Below, one piece after another: positions 1-7,193 of a DNA stretch of 16,477 nt. The translations under genes were made by a program, and so were the position numbers. Origin of the DNA: an uncultured Alphaproteobacteria bacterium. Lineage in GTDB: Bacteria > Pseudomonadota > Alphaproteobacteria > Caulobacterales > Parvularculaceae. Below the pieces are notes generated by a model, which saw only the letters and a list, made by a program, of their open reading frames with translations, searched no databases and was not told the DNA's origin. The first letter of the stretch is position 1, and every line of letters begins with the position of its first letter. The DNA lies in the NCBI GenBank assembly GCA_937895955.1, contig CALAZI010000095.1:1-16477 (forward strand). The letters run 5' to 3'.

Positions 1-1
1 C

Positions 2-523
2 ATGAAGGTTATCGCCTTCGACATTGCGCCGGATGACGCCTTCGCTGCGGCGCACGGTTTTGCTTATGTCGACCTTGACGAACTTCTTTCGAGGTCGGAC
101 GTTATCACCTTGCATGTGCCGGCCACTCCGGAAACGCGCCATCTTCTGTCCACTGACGCATTTGCGCAGATGAAGAATGGCGTGGTTGTCATTAATACGG
201 CGCGCGGCGACGTCATCGAAACTCGTGCGCTGATCCAGGCGCTGACGAGCGGAAAGGTCGCTGCAGCCGGCCTCGACGTTCTGCCAGATGAGCCGCTCAT
301 CCGCGAAGAAGCGGAGCTGATTTGTTCGATATATTGCGACCGTCATGATCTGCGCAATCTCGTGGCGGATCATATCCTCATGCGCATGCGCAACGTGATC
401 ATCACTCCGCACTCGGCGTTCAATACGAATGAGGCCGTCGCGCGTATTGTCGAAACGACGGTCGAGAATATAGAGGCGTTTATTAAAGGCGAACCGCAGA
501 ATATTGTCGCCGGAGCCGTGTGA
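2..523 (+). CDS. D-isomer-specific 2-hydroxyacid dehydrogenase, C-terminal part (5' end outside window)
   Basis: NAD-dependent oxidoreductase interconverting a 2-hydroxyacid and its 2-oxoacid in the cytosol. Only 173 residues are present, against about 310-340 for the family. The visible part starts just after where the GxGxxG nucleotide loop should lie, so the methionine at base 2 is probably internal and the true start is upstream of the window. The acid at the end of strand beta-2 (VIAFD, D7) favours NAD over NADP. The catalytic triad is visible: Arg68 in NTARGD, Glu97 in LPDEP and His137 in TPHSAFNT. The TPHSAFNT-NEA form resembles the D-lactate dehydrogenase-like branch, but the substrate cannot be read from this fragment. 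A stretch of about 30 residues between the Glu and His motifs (99-130) is longer than in simple family members. The next gene starts 32 bp later on the same strand, so co-transcription is likely. Confidence 0.9.
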   Translation: MKVIAFDIAPDDAFAAAHGFAYVDLDELLSRSDVITLHVPATPETRHLLSTDAFAQMKNGVVVINTARGDVIETRALIQALTSGKVAAAGLDVLPDEPLIREEAELICSIYCDRHDLRNLVADHILMRMRNVIITPHSAFNTNEAVARIVETTVENIEAFIKGEPQNIVAGAV

Positions 524-544
524 CCGGCGTAAGTGTTTGAAAGT

Positions 545-548
545 GAGG
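545..548 (+). promoter_or_regulatory. Ribosome binding site of the GAPDH gene
   Basis: GAGG lies 7 nt before the ATG at 556. It supports that start over later in-frame methionines. Confidence 0.6.
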
Positions 549-555
549 CAGCGAG

Positions 556-1596
556 ATGCGCGATAAGAAGGTGAAGGTCGCCATTGCCGGGTATGGCGTC
601 ATTGGCAAACGGGTCGCAGCTGCGACTGCGCTGCAGGATGATATGGAGCTGGTTGGTGTTGCTGATGTCGCCAGCGACTGGCGGCTTCGCGCAGCGCAGC
701 AGAAAGGCGTTCGCGTGTTCTCAGCTATTGACGCGCAGGCCGATGCGATGTGGCAAGCGGGTATTGAGATCGCGGGAAATTTGAACGATCTATTGGATGA
801 TGCGGACATCGTTGTCGACTGCACGCCTAAGCGAGTGGCTGCGAAGAACGTTCCCATCTACAAGGAGCGAAAGCTAAAATTCATCGTTCAAGGCGGCGAA
901 GCGCATGAGGTCGCGGGTCATTCCTTTGTTGCCGAAGCAACTTATGAAAGCGCATTCGGCAAAGACGCCACTCGGGTCGTTTCGTGCAATACGACCTCAA
1001 TCGTTCGGACTTTGAGCGCCCTCAAGCGCGCAGGGCTTCTCAAGCGGGCGCGTGGAACGCTGTTGCGTCGGGCCACTGACCCCTGGGAAAGTCATGAGGG
1101 CGGCATCATGAATACGCTCGTTCCTGAAAAACACATTCCAAGCCATCAGGGCCCCGATGCGCAGAGCGTCGATCCGGTACTCGATGTCGTGACAATGGCG
1201 GTCAAAGTTCCGGAGACGCTCGCGCATCTTCATTTCTGGAATGTGGAATTGTCGCGTGCCGCGGAAAGGGAAGAAATATTGGCCGCTTTCCGCTCGTCGT
1301 CACGCATTTCCTTGATAAAGATGGGGGATGGATTGTCGGCGTTGAACTCCGTCAAGGAACTCATGGCTGACCTCGGGCGGCCTCACGACAATCTATACGA
1401 AGTCGCCCTTTGGGAGGATCTTGTAACCGTTCAGGGAACTGAGGTCTTTTACGCCTATATGGTCGATAACCAGGCCATCGTCATCCCGGAGACGATCGAC
1501 GCTATCAGGGCGCTGACAGGTAGCGAACGCGACGGTGCCGCGTCCATCGCCAAAACGAATGCTTCGCTTGGTATCGGAGACGGATTCTACCGATGA
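556..1596 (+). CDS. Type II (archaeal-type) glyceraldehyde-3-phosphate dehydrogenase
   Basis: Phosphorylating GAPDH of the archaeal class (NAD(P)-dependent, EC 1.2.1.59 type), converting glyceraldehyde 3-phosphate to 1,3-bisphosphoglycerate; cytosolic. At 346 residues it matches the usual family length of about 340. The N-terminal Rossmann loop AGYGVIG covers residues 11-17. The catalytic cysteine is Cys144 in VVSCNTTS, the archaeal-class form of the active site; bacterial/eukaryotic GAPDH normally has SCTTN-type wording there. RRATDP (171-176) and SHQGPDAQSV (196-205) match the phosphate-binding and catalytic-histidine regions of archaeal enzymes. ATG 556 follows GAGG at good spacing. It sits 32 bp after a 2-hydroxyacid dehydrogenase gene. 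The class assignment is firm; the physiological substrate in this organism, where a classical GAPDH may also exist, is inference. A sugar-phosphate aldehyde such as erythrose 4-phosphate is an alternative. Confidence 0.9.
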   Translation: MRDKKVKVAIAGYGVIGKRVAAATALQDDMELVGVADVASDWRLRAAQQKGVRVFSAIDAQADAMWQAGIEIAGNLNDLLDDADIVVDCTPKRVAAKNVPIYKERKLKFIVQGGEAHEVAGHSFVAEATYESAFGKDATRVVSCNTTSIVRTLSALKRAGLLKRARGTLLRRATDPWESHEGGIMNTLVPEKHIPSHQGPDAQSVDPVLDVVTMAVKVPETLAHLHFWNVELSRAAEREEILAAFRSSSRISLIKMGDGLSALNSVKELMADLGRPHDNLYEVALWEDLVTVQGTEVFYAYMVDNQAIVIPETIDAIRALTGSERDGAASIAKTNASLGIGDGFYR

Positions 1597-1684
1597 TCAA
1601 GGCGTGTTATATGCAGGGTCTAAAATCATATTCTGGCAGAGCGTATCATCCATGGAATGCTAAACTCAGGGCTCAGGTTTGATC

Positions 1685-2170
1685 ATGGCCGCAAGAATTC
1701 TAAGAGTTCAGATTGTCTCGTTCGTCACGTTCTTGGCTATTGCCGGCGGCTTCCCGCTGGCGTCTGCAAAAGGTCAGAAGTCGGAATTAGACCCACATGC
1801 CGATAGACCGATGAATTTGACCATACATTGTTATGTGCCAATGGGAGAAGGCTTGATCACGGCCATTAACAGCCTTGAGTCCAAGGTGGGCATCTCGCAC
1901 AAGCCGGATCATTCAATCGGATTTGATGAGATGAATATGTCGTTCGGAGTTTCAAAGCGCATCGATCTTTCCGCTTTCGCTGTCGGCGAGCGGGTTCATT
2001 TCCTGCTGAAGTTGGAAAGAGGCAAGGAGGATTATATTGCGGCGCTGTGTTCCTTCGATAGCGATAAAGACGCTTACAAGTCTTGCATGAAGGAATTTCA
2101 TAATGAGGCAATGCGGATTGCGGCGGCGACGATCGTAGAATGCACGATGGACGACATGGAGTCGCCGTAA
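1685..2170 (+). CDS. CusF-like periplasmic copper-binding protein (divergent)
   Basis: Predicted secreted protein of 161 residues from ATG 1685; TTG 1679 in the same frame is an alternative start adding two residues. Residues 1-28 form a signal peptide ending in LASA. Residues about 55-120 follow the CusF small-barrel pattern: GLITAINS, KVGISHKPDHS, GFDEMNMSF, then DLSAFAVGERVHFLL. In E. coli CusF, Cu(I)/Ag(I) is held by His36, Met47 and Met49 with Trp44 stacking over the metal. The matching positions here are His72, Met83 and Met85, with Phe80 in place of the tryptophan. A C-terminal tail of about 40 residues carries Cys122, Cys134 and Cys153; Cys49 precedes the barrel. No cusA/B/C genes are nearby, so it may act as a stand-alone periplasmic metal carrier. 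The fold match is by eye against remembered CusF motifs, so function is tentative. Confidence 0.6.
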   Translation: MAARILRVQIVSFVTFLAIAGGFPLASAKGQKSELDPHADRPMNLTIHCYVPMGEGLITAINSLESKVGISHKPDHSIGFDEMNMSFGVSKRIDLSAFAVGERVHFLLKLERGKEDYIAALCSFDSDKDAYKSCMKEFHNEAMRIAAATIVECTMDDMESP

Positions 2171-2176
2171 GTCTCT

Positions 2177-2200
2177 GTAGTCGGCGAAAGCAGCGACTGC
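2177..2200. terminator. Possible stem-loop between convergent genes
   Basis: GTAGTCG (2177-2183) can pair with CGACTGC (2194-2200), one pair being G-U, around a 10-nt loop. It lies in the 80-bp space between the ends of the CusF-like gene and the EamA gene. No T-run follows on either strand, so a terminator role is weakly supported. Confidence 0.25.
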
Positions 2201-2250
2201 ATTGGTTCGATGCTGGGCGAAAATGTATCTCGTTCGCTTGCTACGAGCGA

Positions 2251-3207
2251 CTATATCCTGATAGTCGATTCGTTACGAAAGGTCAGCTGTACGCCAACAA
2301 TAGAAATAATTGCCCCGATAATTGTTACCAGAGAGACCCGTTCATCGAAAAAGAGAACACCAAAAAGAACGCCGAGGAAAGGCACAAGGAAGCTGAACGC
2401 ATTGGCGCGTGATAATTCCATGATTTGTAATACGCGTTGCCAAAGCCAGAAAGCGAGGGCTGTTCCGAACAGCGCTAACGTGAAGAGGCTGACCACAAAG
2501 GCCGGAGCCCAATGAATACCACCAGCATTCTCGGTGAGGCCCGCCATAAACGCGAGCGGAAGCGCACCCAAAGTCAATTGCCAGCCCATGGCGGCGGACG
2601 GGCGAATGTTGCCTGCGAGTTTTTTAATGGCGATGTTTCCAATGGCGACGCCAATAGCGGCAAGGACGACATAGGCGACGCCTTTCGCGGTTGCCGCGCC
2701 CCCGCCGGCGGTCAATTGAGGCGACGCTGAAATCAGAACCCCGACGAAGCCAATGCCTAAACCGAGTTTCGCGCGCGCGTGGAGGCGTTCCGCCAGAAAA
2801 AAGCGGGCGAGCATTGCGGCGAGCAGGGGCTGCGTGTTCGCGATGATCGTGGCGAATCCGGGCGCGACAAACTCCACCGCGTGAAACATCCCCAGATAGC
2901 CAAGCGTCGTTGTCCCAAATCCCGCGAGCATAAGCCACGCCCATATTCGAGGGCTCTTGGGGATGGGCGCGCCGGAGGCCGCCGCTACTATTAGTAACAC
3001 ACTGCCTGCGATCGCGGCGCGCATCGCCGCAAAGGTGAGGTGCGGAGCATGGGGGAGCCCAAGCGTAATAAGAGGATAACAACTCGCCCATAGCACCATG
3101 ACAATGACTGCGCCGAGGCCCGCTTGTCCGCGTGCGTTGAGTCTTAGGATGGGCGTTTTGATAAATGGCGGATGTAGCTTCATGTTATCGCCGCCGTCAC
3201 GCCGCAT
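2251..3207 (-). CDS. EamA/DMT-family transporter
   Basis: Inner-membrane transporter of the drug/metabolite superfamily (EamA type), usually an exporter of metabolites or amino acids; the substrate cannot be told. The 318 residues hold about ten hydrophobic segments arranged as two EamA repeats. The first repeat begins near residue 29 with VIVMVLWASCYPLITLGL and the second near 170 with GVAYVVLAAIGVAIGNIAIKKL. The short motif EFVAPGFATIIANTQPLLAAM-like region near residue 113-133 is typical of the family. The last segment ends close to the C-terminus at TIRI. A second ATG at 3183 is an alternative start giving 310 residues; neither start has a clear ribosome site. It begins 21 bp after the stop of the Cti gene on the same strand, so it is likely the second gene of that transcript, though a role in lipid adaptation does not follow from that. 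Confidence 0.88.
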   Translation of the reverse strand: MRRDGGDNMKLHPPFIKTPILRLNARGQAGLGAVIVMVLWASCYPLITLGLPHAPHLTFAAMRAAIAGSVLLIVAAASGAPIPKSPRIWAWLMLAGFGTTTLGYLGMFHAVEFVAPGFATIIANTQPLLAAMLARFFLAERLHARAKLGLGIGFVGVLISASPQLTAGGGAATAKGVAYVVLAAIGVAIGNIAIKKLAGNIRPSAAMGWQLTLGALPLAFMAGLTENAGGIHWAPAFVVSLFTLALFGTALAFWLWQRVLQIMELSRANAFSFLVPFLGVLFGVLFFDERVSLVTIIGAIISIVGVQLTFRNESTIRI

Positions 3208-3228
3208 GTAGGGCGGTTGATCCGCGGC

Positions 3229-5625
3229 CTATTTCGGGTCGACATAGCGATTCAAGTCGAGAAGGCCTGCTTCCAGCGGATGCTGCCGTATCATCTCGTC
3301 CTGGAAGAAATCGGCTGTCTCCCAGAATGCTGGGCTCGAACGGCGAACGCCGTAGGCGGCGATAAAAGCGAGCCAGTCGTCGTCATCACGGATGGCGGAC
3401 AAATCATTCACAAACCGCCGCAGCATTTTGTCATCAACGACGAAGAAAAAATTTGGATAGCTGCCGATCTGGCCGCGAACAATCGTAAGCGTATCTTTCT
3501 CAGGCTCGAGTCTGAGCGATTCTGCGAAAAGAAAAGCGACATTCGTGTGCGCCTTGTCATGTAGGAATGAGAAGGCAAGGTCGGGGCCAGTCTTGCGTTT
3601 GACTCTAAGCAAAGAAAGTTCAGGCAGAAACTGAACCCACGGCGCGGTCTTCGATGAAAGTCGAGATAGCAGCATGCCTTGTGACGATAGCGAACCGCCG
3701 CTGTCAATCGACCGGTTCAACGGGTCGGTTTTAGCTGAGACGCCGCTGGCGCGTTGCAGGACGCGTAGTAGCAGTTCAGATTTCGCATCACTGGTTCGAT
3801 AATCGATCTGGACGCCGTGATCGATGTCGATCGGTTGTTGATGCATTAACACGCGGATCTTTGTGTGGCCGCCGCGATACCAGCTTTGATGAAGGTCGCG
3901 CCGCCCGTCCGGCGGCAAAAAGGAAAGAAATAAGTCTTCGCTTTCCATGCGGAGGAAGTCCATATAGAGCCGCGTTCCGACCTGATGCTCGACGGAACCG
4001 AAGACGTCAAACCCTGCGACGAGATTGTAATAGATCCGTTCTAATGTCGGATAATCGATGACCCAGGCGGTTTCGGGAATGTCGCCCACAAATCCGGAAA
4101 TGACGGACGCGTTATCGAAATGCCGGAATACGGTTAGGATCGGCGCGCTGGTGACGGACGGCCCCTTCCAAATGGCGTCGATAGAAGGGCCGAGCCTTTC
4201 CGGGTCAGCGTCGTCATAGCGCTTTCGACGAAAGTCCTCATAGCGCCGGTGGTGATCGAGATAGACGGGCACGAGCCTCTCAAGGAGCGGTCCTGACGCG
4301 TGTTCCGCCGGAAGGCTCAAATAAGGAGCGGCGTCTTTCAAATAGCTGGGATCGGTGATCGATAAATCGGAAGCAGGATCGAAAAACATCACCCAGAAGC
4401 GATCTTCAATGACATTCACGGCGACCTGACCGCTGCAGACGGGTCCGCGTATGAACGTCCGGATAAAATACTCAGGATCGTCAAGCAAAAACCGGTAACG
4501 CGCTTCGGCCGGTATGTCAGCGAACGAGATAAATGGATTCGACGCAACGGAAGGTTCGTAGGAGGGAAACTCGCTGGGCGCGCTCCAATCGTCGGTGAAA
4601 AATATTTCTTTGAGACGCTCAAGGCGTTCCGGACCCAATTGATAAATCATATGGGTCTTGTGAAGAATTGTCTCGGTAATGGGCTCCAATCGATAGAAAA
4701 ACGCATCCGCGCCGGGATCGTCATAAGGGCGCCGCGTTGCGATAATCTTTATCGGCTGTCCCGGCGGCGTGGAGGATCGAACAAGTTGATAGAACGGCCC
4801 ATTTCCCGCACCGGCGAAATAAAGATGCGCCAGAAACAGATGTTCGTAGAGATAACGGATGACAAGGCGCGACTTCGGCGACGGATCGTTCAGAAACGCT
4901 TCCCACGAAGCAATCTGGTCGTCGAGCGTAGTCTCATTGTCTGTACTAATAATATCGTTCAGCGGCGCCCCGTTTGCGACCCAGGCGCTCAACATTTCCC
5001 ATTCGCCTTCTTTTAGCGGCGCCATGGCGTACGGCATGCCGCCAAAAGGATTTTTGCGCTCGTATTTGCCGAATTCCGTTGGAACGGGGCAACTAAGCTT
5101 TCGGGTGACGTCGAGATCGATATCCTCGGGAAGAGACATGTTAGCCGGAAGCGGATGTTGCCGCCCGAGCGCCAGCATTCGCCAAAGAATTGAACTTTCA
5201 GGGTCTTCCTTGCCACGCGGCGCAATGTCCGAAAACCCGAGCCGCCTCCATTCCTCGGTTGTCGAAGCGTCGACTCCTAAACGGGTAAGCGTCGCGTCAG
5301 TTGTGCGCGCGGGATCATAAACCGGTGCTTTGCTGGCGCCGCGCGCTATCCCTTCCGGGGACGTCATACGAAATTGGCAGGGCGCGTCATAGCAACCGTG
5401 ACAGACGATGCAACGGCGTTCGATTACATGCTCTAATTTGGCCGGGGAGAAAGTCGCCGCCGAAGTGTTGAGCGAAGTCGACGATTGCGGCGAATATGCG
5501 GGTTTGCTGGATTTCGTACGATTTTTTTGTGGCGAGAATGTAAGGCTGACAGACGCCGTGACGATCAAGACTAGCGCAGCGCCGAGAAACAAATAGAAAC
5601 GTCTTGGCAAATTCCGCTGTTTCAC
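3229..5625 (-). CDS. cti: Fatty acid cis/trans isomerase
   Basis: Periplasmic haem enzyme that turns cis double bonds of membrane phospholipid acyl chains into trans without moving them, stiffening the membrane under solvent, heat or metal stress. The protein is 798 residues, near the usual 760-800. It starts with a membrane-targeting segment (about residues 10-30) and a Ser/Pro-rich linker, followed by the haem c site Cys72-x-x-Cys75-His76 in RRCIVCHGCYDAPCQ, the characteristic Cti signature, with extra cysteines 78 and 83. The large remaining domain has family-like stretches such as RYLYEHLFLAHLYF and YNLVAGFDVFG. The start is GTG 5625; GGGG about 12 nt upstream is a poor ribosome site. The EamA gene follows 21 bp downstream. 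The enzyme is best known from Pseudomonas, Vibrio and Methylococcus; its presence beside other lipid-type genes here is notable. The identity is confident. Confidence 0.93.
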   Translation of the reverse strand: MKQRNLPRRFYLFLGAALVLIVTASVSLTFSPQKNRTKSSKPAYSPQSSTSLNTSAATFSPAKLEHVIERRCIVCHGCYDAPCQFRMTSPEGIARGASKAPVYDPARTTDATLTRLGVDASTTEEWRRLGFSDIAPRGKEDPESSILWRMLALGRQHPLPANMSLPEDIDLDVTRKLSCPVPTEFGKYERKNPFGGMPYAMAPLKEGEWEMLSAWVANGAPLNDIISTDNETTLDDQIASWEAFLNDPSPKSRLVIRYLYEHLFLAHLYFAGAGNGPFYQLVRSSTPPGQPIKIIATRRPYDDPGADAFFYRLEPITETILHKTHMIYQLGPERLERLKEIFFTDDWSAPSEFPSYEPSVASNPFISFADIPAEARYRFLLDDPEYFIRTFIRGPVCSGQVAVNVIEDRFWVMFFDPASDLSITDPSYLKDAAPYLSLPAEHASGPLLERLVPVYLDHHRRYEDFRRKRYDDADPERLGPSIDAIWKGPSVTSAPILTVFRHFDNASVISGFVGDIPETAWVIDYPTLERIYYNLVAGFDVFGSVEHQVGTRLYMDFLRMESEDLFLSFLPPDGRRDLHQSWYRGGHTKIRVLMHQQPIDIDHGVQIDYRTSDAKSELLLRVLQRASGVSAKTDPLNRSIDSGGSLSSQGMLLSRLSSKTAPWVQFLPELSLLRVKRKTGPDLAFSFLHDKAHTNVAFLFAESLRLEPEKDTLTIVRGQIGSYPNFFFVVDDKMLRRFVNDLSAIRDDDDWLAFIAAYGVRRSSPAFWETADFFQDEMIRQHPLEAGLLDLNRYVDPK

Positions 5626-5726
5626 AAATTAGCGCCCCAAAAACGATAAAAGCACGACTGATCGAAAGTTGCGACGAATTCTAATGGAAATCAATTGCGT
5701 GTGATACTGTTCCACGCATGAAGAGA

Positions 5727-5753
5727 CGCTTTCGAAGAAATAACTTGAAAGCG
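5727..5753. repeat. Inverted repeat / stem-loop upstream of cti
   Basis: CGCTTTC (5727-5733), one unpaired G, then AAG pairs with CTT and GAAAGCG (5744-5753), leaving a loop of AAATAA. This is a ten-pair stem with one bulge about 100 bp upstream of the cti start codon. It could be an operator, a 5' leader structure of the cti message, or the tail of an unseen small RNA. No T-run is adjacent. Confidence 0.5.
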
Positions 5754-5764
5754 ATGAGGCGAAC

Positions 5765-5793
5765 CTTCGCCCCGCCTGGGCGCTTCGGCGAAG
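5765..5793. repeat. GC-rich inverted repeat upstream of cti
   Basis: CTTCGCC (5765-5771) pairs exactly with GGCGAAG (5787-5793). The 15-nt loop itself can form a small GCC/GGC helix. It lies 12 bp from the previous inverted repeat, so the two may form tandem hairpins. A transcription stop for the methyltransferase message or a leader structure are the simplest roles. Confidence 0.45.
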
Positions 5794-5940
5794 TACCGGC
5801 GCCATAGGCAGGGGATTCGCCATTCCCTTGGTCGCTCGTAGAATTTCAAGGCGTAATTCGAGTAATTTGGACATGCCTTGCCGCCAATGATACGTGTACT
5901 AAGTATTACTCGACTATGTCGCCAAAGAAGCAGGTCGTGA

Positions 5941-5984
5941 AGAATGAAAGTCAGCCGTTTTGACTGGCTCACATTTTTCATTCT
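5941..5984. repeat. Long inverted repeat downstream of the methyltransferase gene
   Basis: AGAATGAAA (5941-5949) pairs exactly with TTTCATTCT (5976-5984), and inside it AGCC (5953-5956) pairs with GGCT (5966-5969). It lies 40 bp past the methyltransferase stop codon. As a terminator it lacks a proper T-run; as an operator it would be oddly placed. Confidence 0.45.
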
Positions 5985-6024
5985 GACAACGGACTAAAGA
6001 ACAGCGAGCATCAAACTATCGGAA

Positions 6025-6741
6025 TTACACGGTTGTTGAAAGTCCGCATTCCCTAGCCCGCCCATAGGATTTGATCCCCCGGTACAGGGATATCGTGCCC
6101 GTCAGCGTAGGAATCACAATGCGCTCGCGCGGACGTATGAAGCCCGCTTCGTTCAGAAGATCCAGAATGACGCCCTTGGCGTTTGGTTCGGTGTCTTCGA
6201 CACCGTCAAGGGCCTGGACGGTCACCCGGAAAAGAAGTCGTGCAAGTTTCGTACGCTGCAGGCCGTAATCCGCAATATGCAATTCGCCGCGCGCCGGCAA
6301 CGCCGCAAACATTTCCTGAATCAGTCGACGCTTTTCTTCAAGCGGCGTTTGATGAAGCACCAGGCTGCTGACGATTTTGTTAGGTTGTATCGTTTGAAGA
6401 ATCGACTTTGCATCGAAGCGACCTACGACAAACCGCAAGGGCGCAGAAGATTTCGCCGCCTTCCTTCGCGCAAGGGCGATCGCCTCAGCATCCGGGTCAA
6501 TACCGAGAAAGTCGGAAAAACTTCCGACACGCGCAAGCGAAACCGCGAGGCTTCCGGTGCCGCAGCCGACATCGACGATACGATCGGCAGGCGCTGGCCT
6601 TATCTGGTGAATCAGTTCGCTGCGCCACCTCGATTCCCGCGTCAGAAGCGAGATTGCGGCGTCATAGGCCGGCGTTAACCAACGGTAGCGCAAGGGCGCT
6701 TTGTAGTCAGATGGCGTCTCGACTGAATCCAGCTGCAACAT
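6025..6741 (-). CDS. Class I SAM-dependent methyltransferase (UbiE/COQ5-like)
   Basis: Cytosolic S-adenosylmethionine-dependent methyltransferase of 238 residues. Motif I is IVDVGCGTGSLAVSLA (55-70). Motif II holds the acidic residues that bind the SAM ribose (GIDPDAEAIALARRK, 80-94), and the post-motif region includes VSSLVLHQTP and GELHIADYG. The overall pattern of an N-terminal lead, Rossmann core and short C-terminal extension fits the Methyltransf_11/25 group that includes UbiE, but many members methylate other small molecules or lipids, so the substrate is unknown. ATG 6741 has no strong ribosome site. The gene is divergent from the hydroxylase-superfamily gene and about 400 bp upstream of cti in the same direction. 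A lipid or quinone substrate is suggested only by the neighbours. Confidence 0.85.
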   Translation of the reverse strand: MLQLDSVETPSDYKAPLRYRWLTPAYDAAISLLTRESRWRSELIHQIRPAPADRIVDVGCGTGSLAVSLARVGSFSDFLGIDPDAEAIALARRKAAKSSAPLRFVVGRFDAKSILQTIQPNKIVSSLVLHQTPLEEKRRLIQEMFAALPARGELHIADYGLQRTKLARLLFRVTVQALDGVEDTEPNAKGVILDLLNEAGFIRPRERIVIPTLTGTISLYRGIKSYGRARECGLSTTV

Positions 6742-7193
6742 TTCAGTTGCGCCACAAAGCGAAGAAATGCGTCGCGCCGGTTTCTTCCGTGCGGAGTGTT
6801 CGGAAAATCCGGTCGCAAAGGTTAAAGTGAAAACATGATCGGTCCGTCAATGATTTAGACAAGGCAAATATGCTCGGCGCCGCTTCTGATATGCGGTTCG
6901 AATCGTTGGGGCCGAAGATTGCCGGCGATTGCATCAATGGATGCGTTCGCAACCGGCTATTCAGTCGGCGTCGCCTAGAGCTTCTAATCTGGCGGTCACC
7001 ATGCTGCCGCGACAAGCGTTTCCTCCACGATATGTTCGACGTTCGTATCAAGCCTATACGCAGCCGCTGGACGAGTCCCTCATGTAAAAATTCAGAATGC
7101 GCAGTCTTCCTCAAAGGTCGGTCGTTTGTTCAAGAATTCCGATTACGCCTCGGGATAGTATCGCCGTCGGAGCTCAGACGGCCGGAGGCTTTT
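6742..7193. other. Gene-poor spacer between divergent methyltransferase and hydroxylase genes
   Basis: About 450 bp. An open frame extends the downstream hydroxylase back to 6870, but that extension (108 residues) is arginine- and cysteine-rich, lacks family character and lies before a much better ribosome site, so it is judged non-coding. A 123-residue frame on the minus strand (6743-7114) is likewise unlike any protein recognised. The spacer should hold the promoters for both divergent genes, but none could be fixed. It may contain decayed coding DNA. Confidence 0.5.
7184..7188 (+). promoter_or_regulatory. Shine-Dalgarno site that fixes a TTG start
   Basis: GGAGG lies exactly 5 nt before TTG 7194 and 23 nt before the first plausible ATG (7212). 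This decides the start of the hydroxylase-superfamily gene in favour of TTG. Confidence 0.65.

Larger units (their letters stand above)
5626..6024. other. Non-coding spacer between the methyltransferase and cti genes
   Basis: About 400 bp between two minus-strand genes with no convincing coding frame. It must hold the promoter of cti in its left part, but no clear -35/-10 pair could be fixed by eye. It contains three strong inverted repeats, at 5727-5753, 5765-5793 and 5941-5984, listed separately. AT content is higher than in the flanking genes at the left and right ends. Confidence 0.6.

Noticed and set aside
1592..1685. Two copies of TGATCA flanking the spacer before the CusF-like gene
   Set aside because: A six-base palindrome occurring twice within 94 bp is easily chance and nothing else in the spacer suggests an element boundary.
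2140..2515. Plus-strand frames of 90 and 101 residues over the end of the EamA gene
   Set aside because: Antisense shadows of a well-supported membrane transporter gene, in differing frames, with no recognisable content.
5629..5981. Two minus-strand frames (81 and 96 residues) in the cti upstream spacer
   Set aside because: They overlap each other in different frames, resemble no known family, have no good ribosome site, and cover the hairpins.
6870..7193. N-terminal extension of the hydroxylase-superfamily protein by 108 residues
   Set aside because: The extension is Arg/Cys-rich without membrane or family features, and an ideal GGAGG site precedes TTG 7194.
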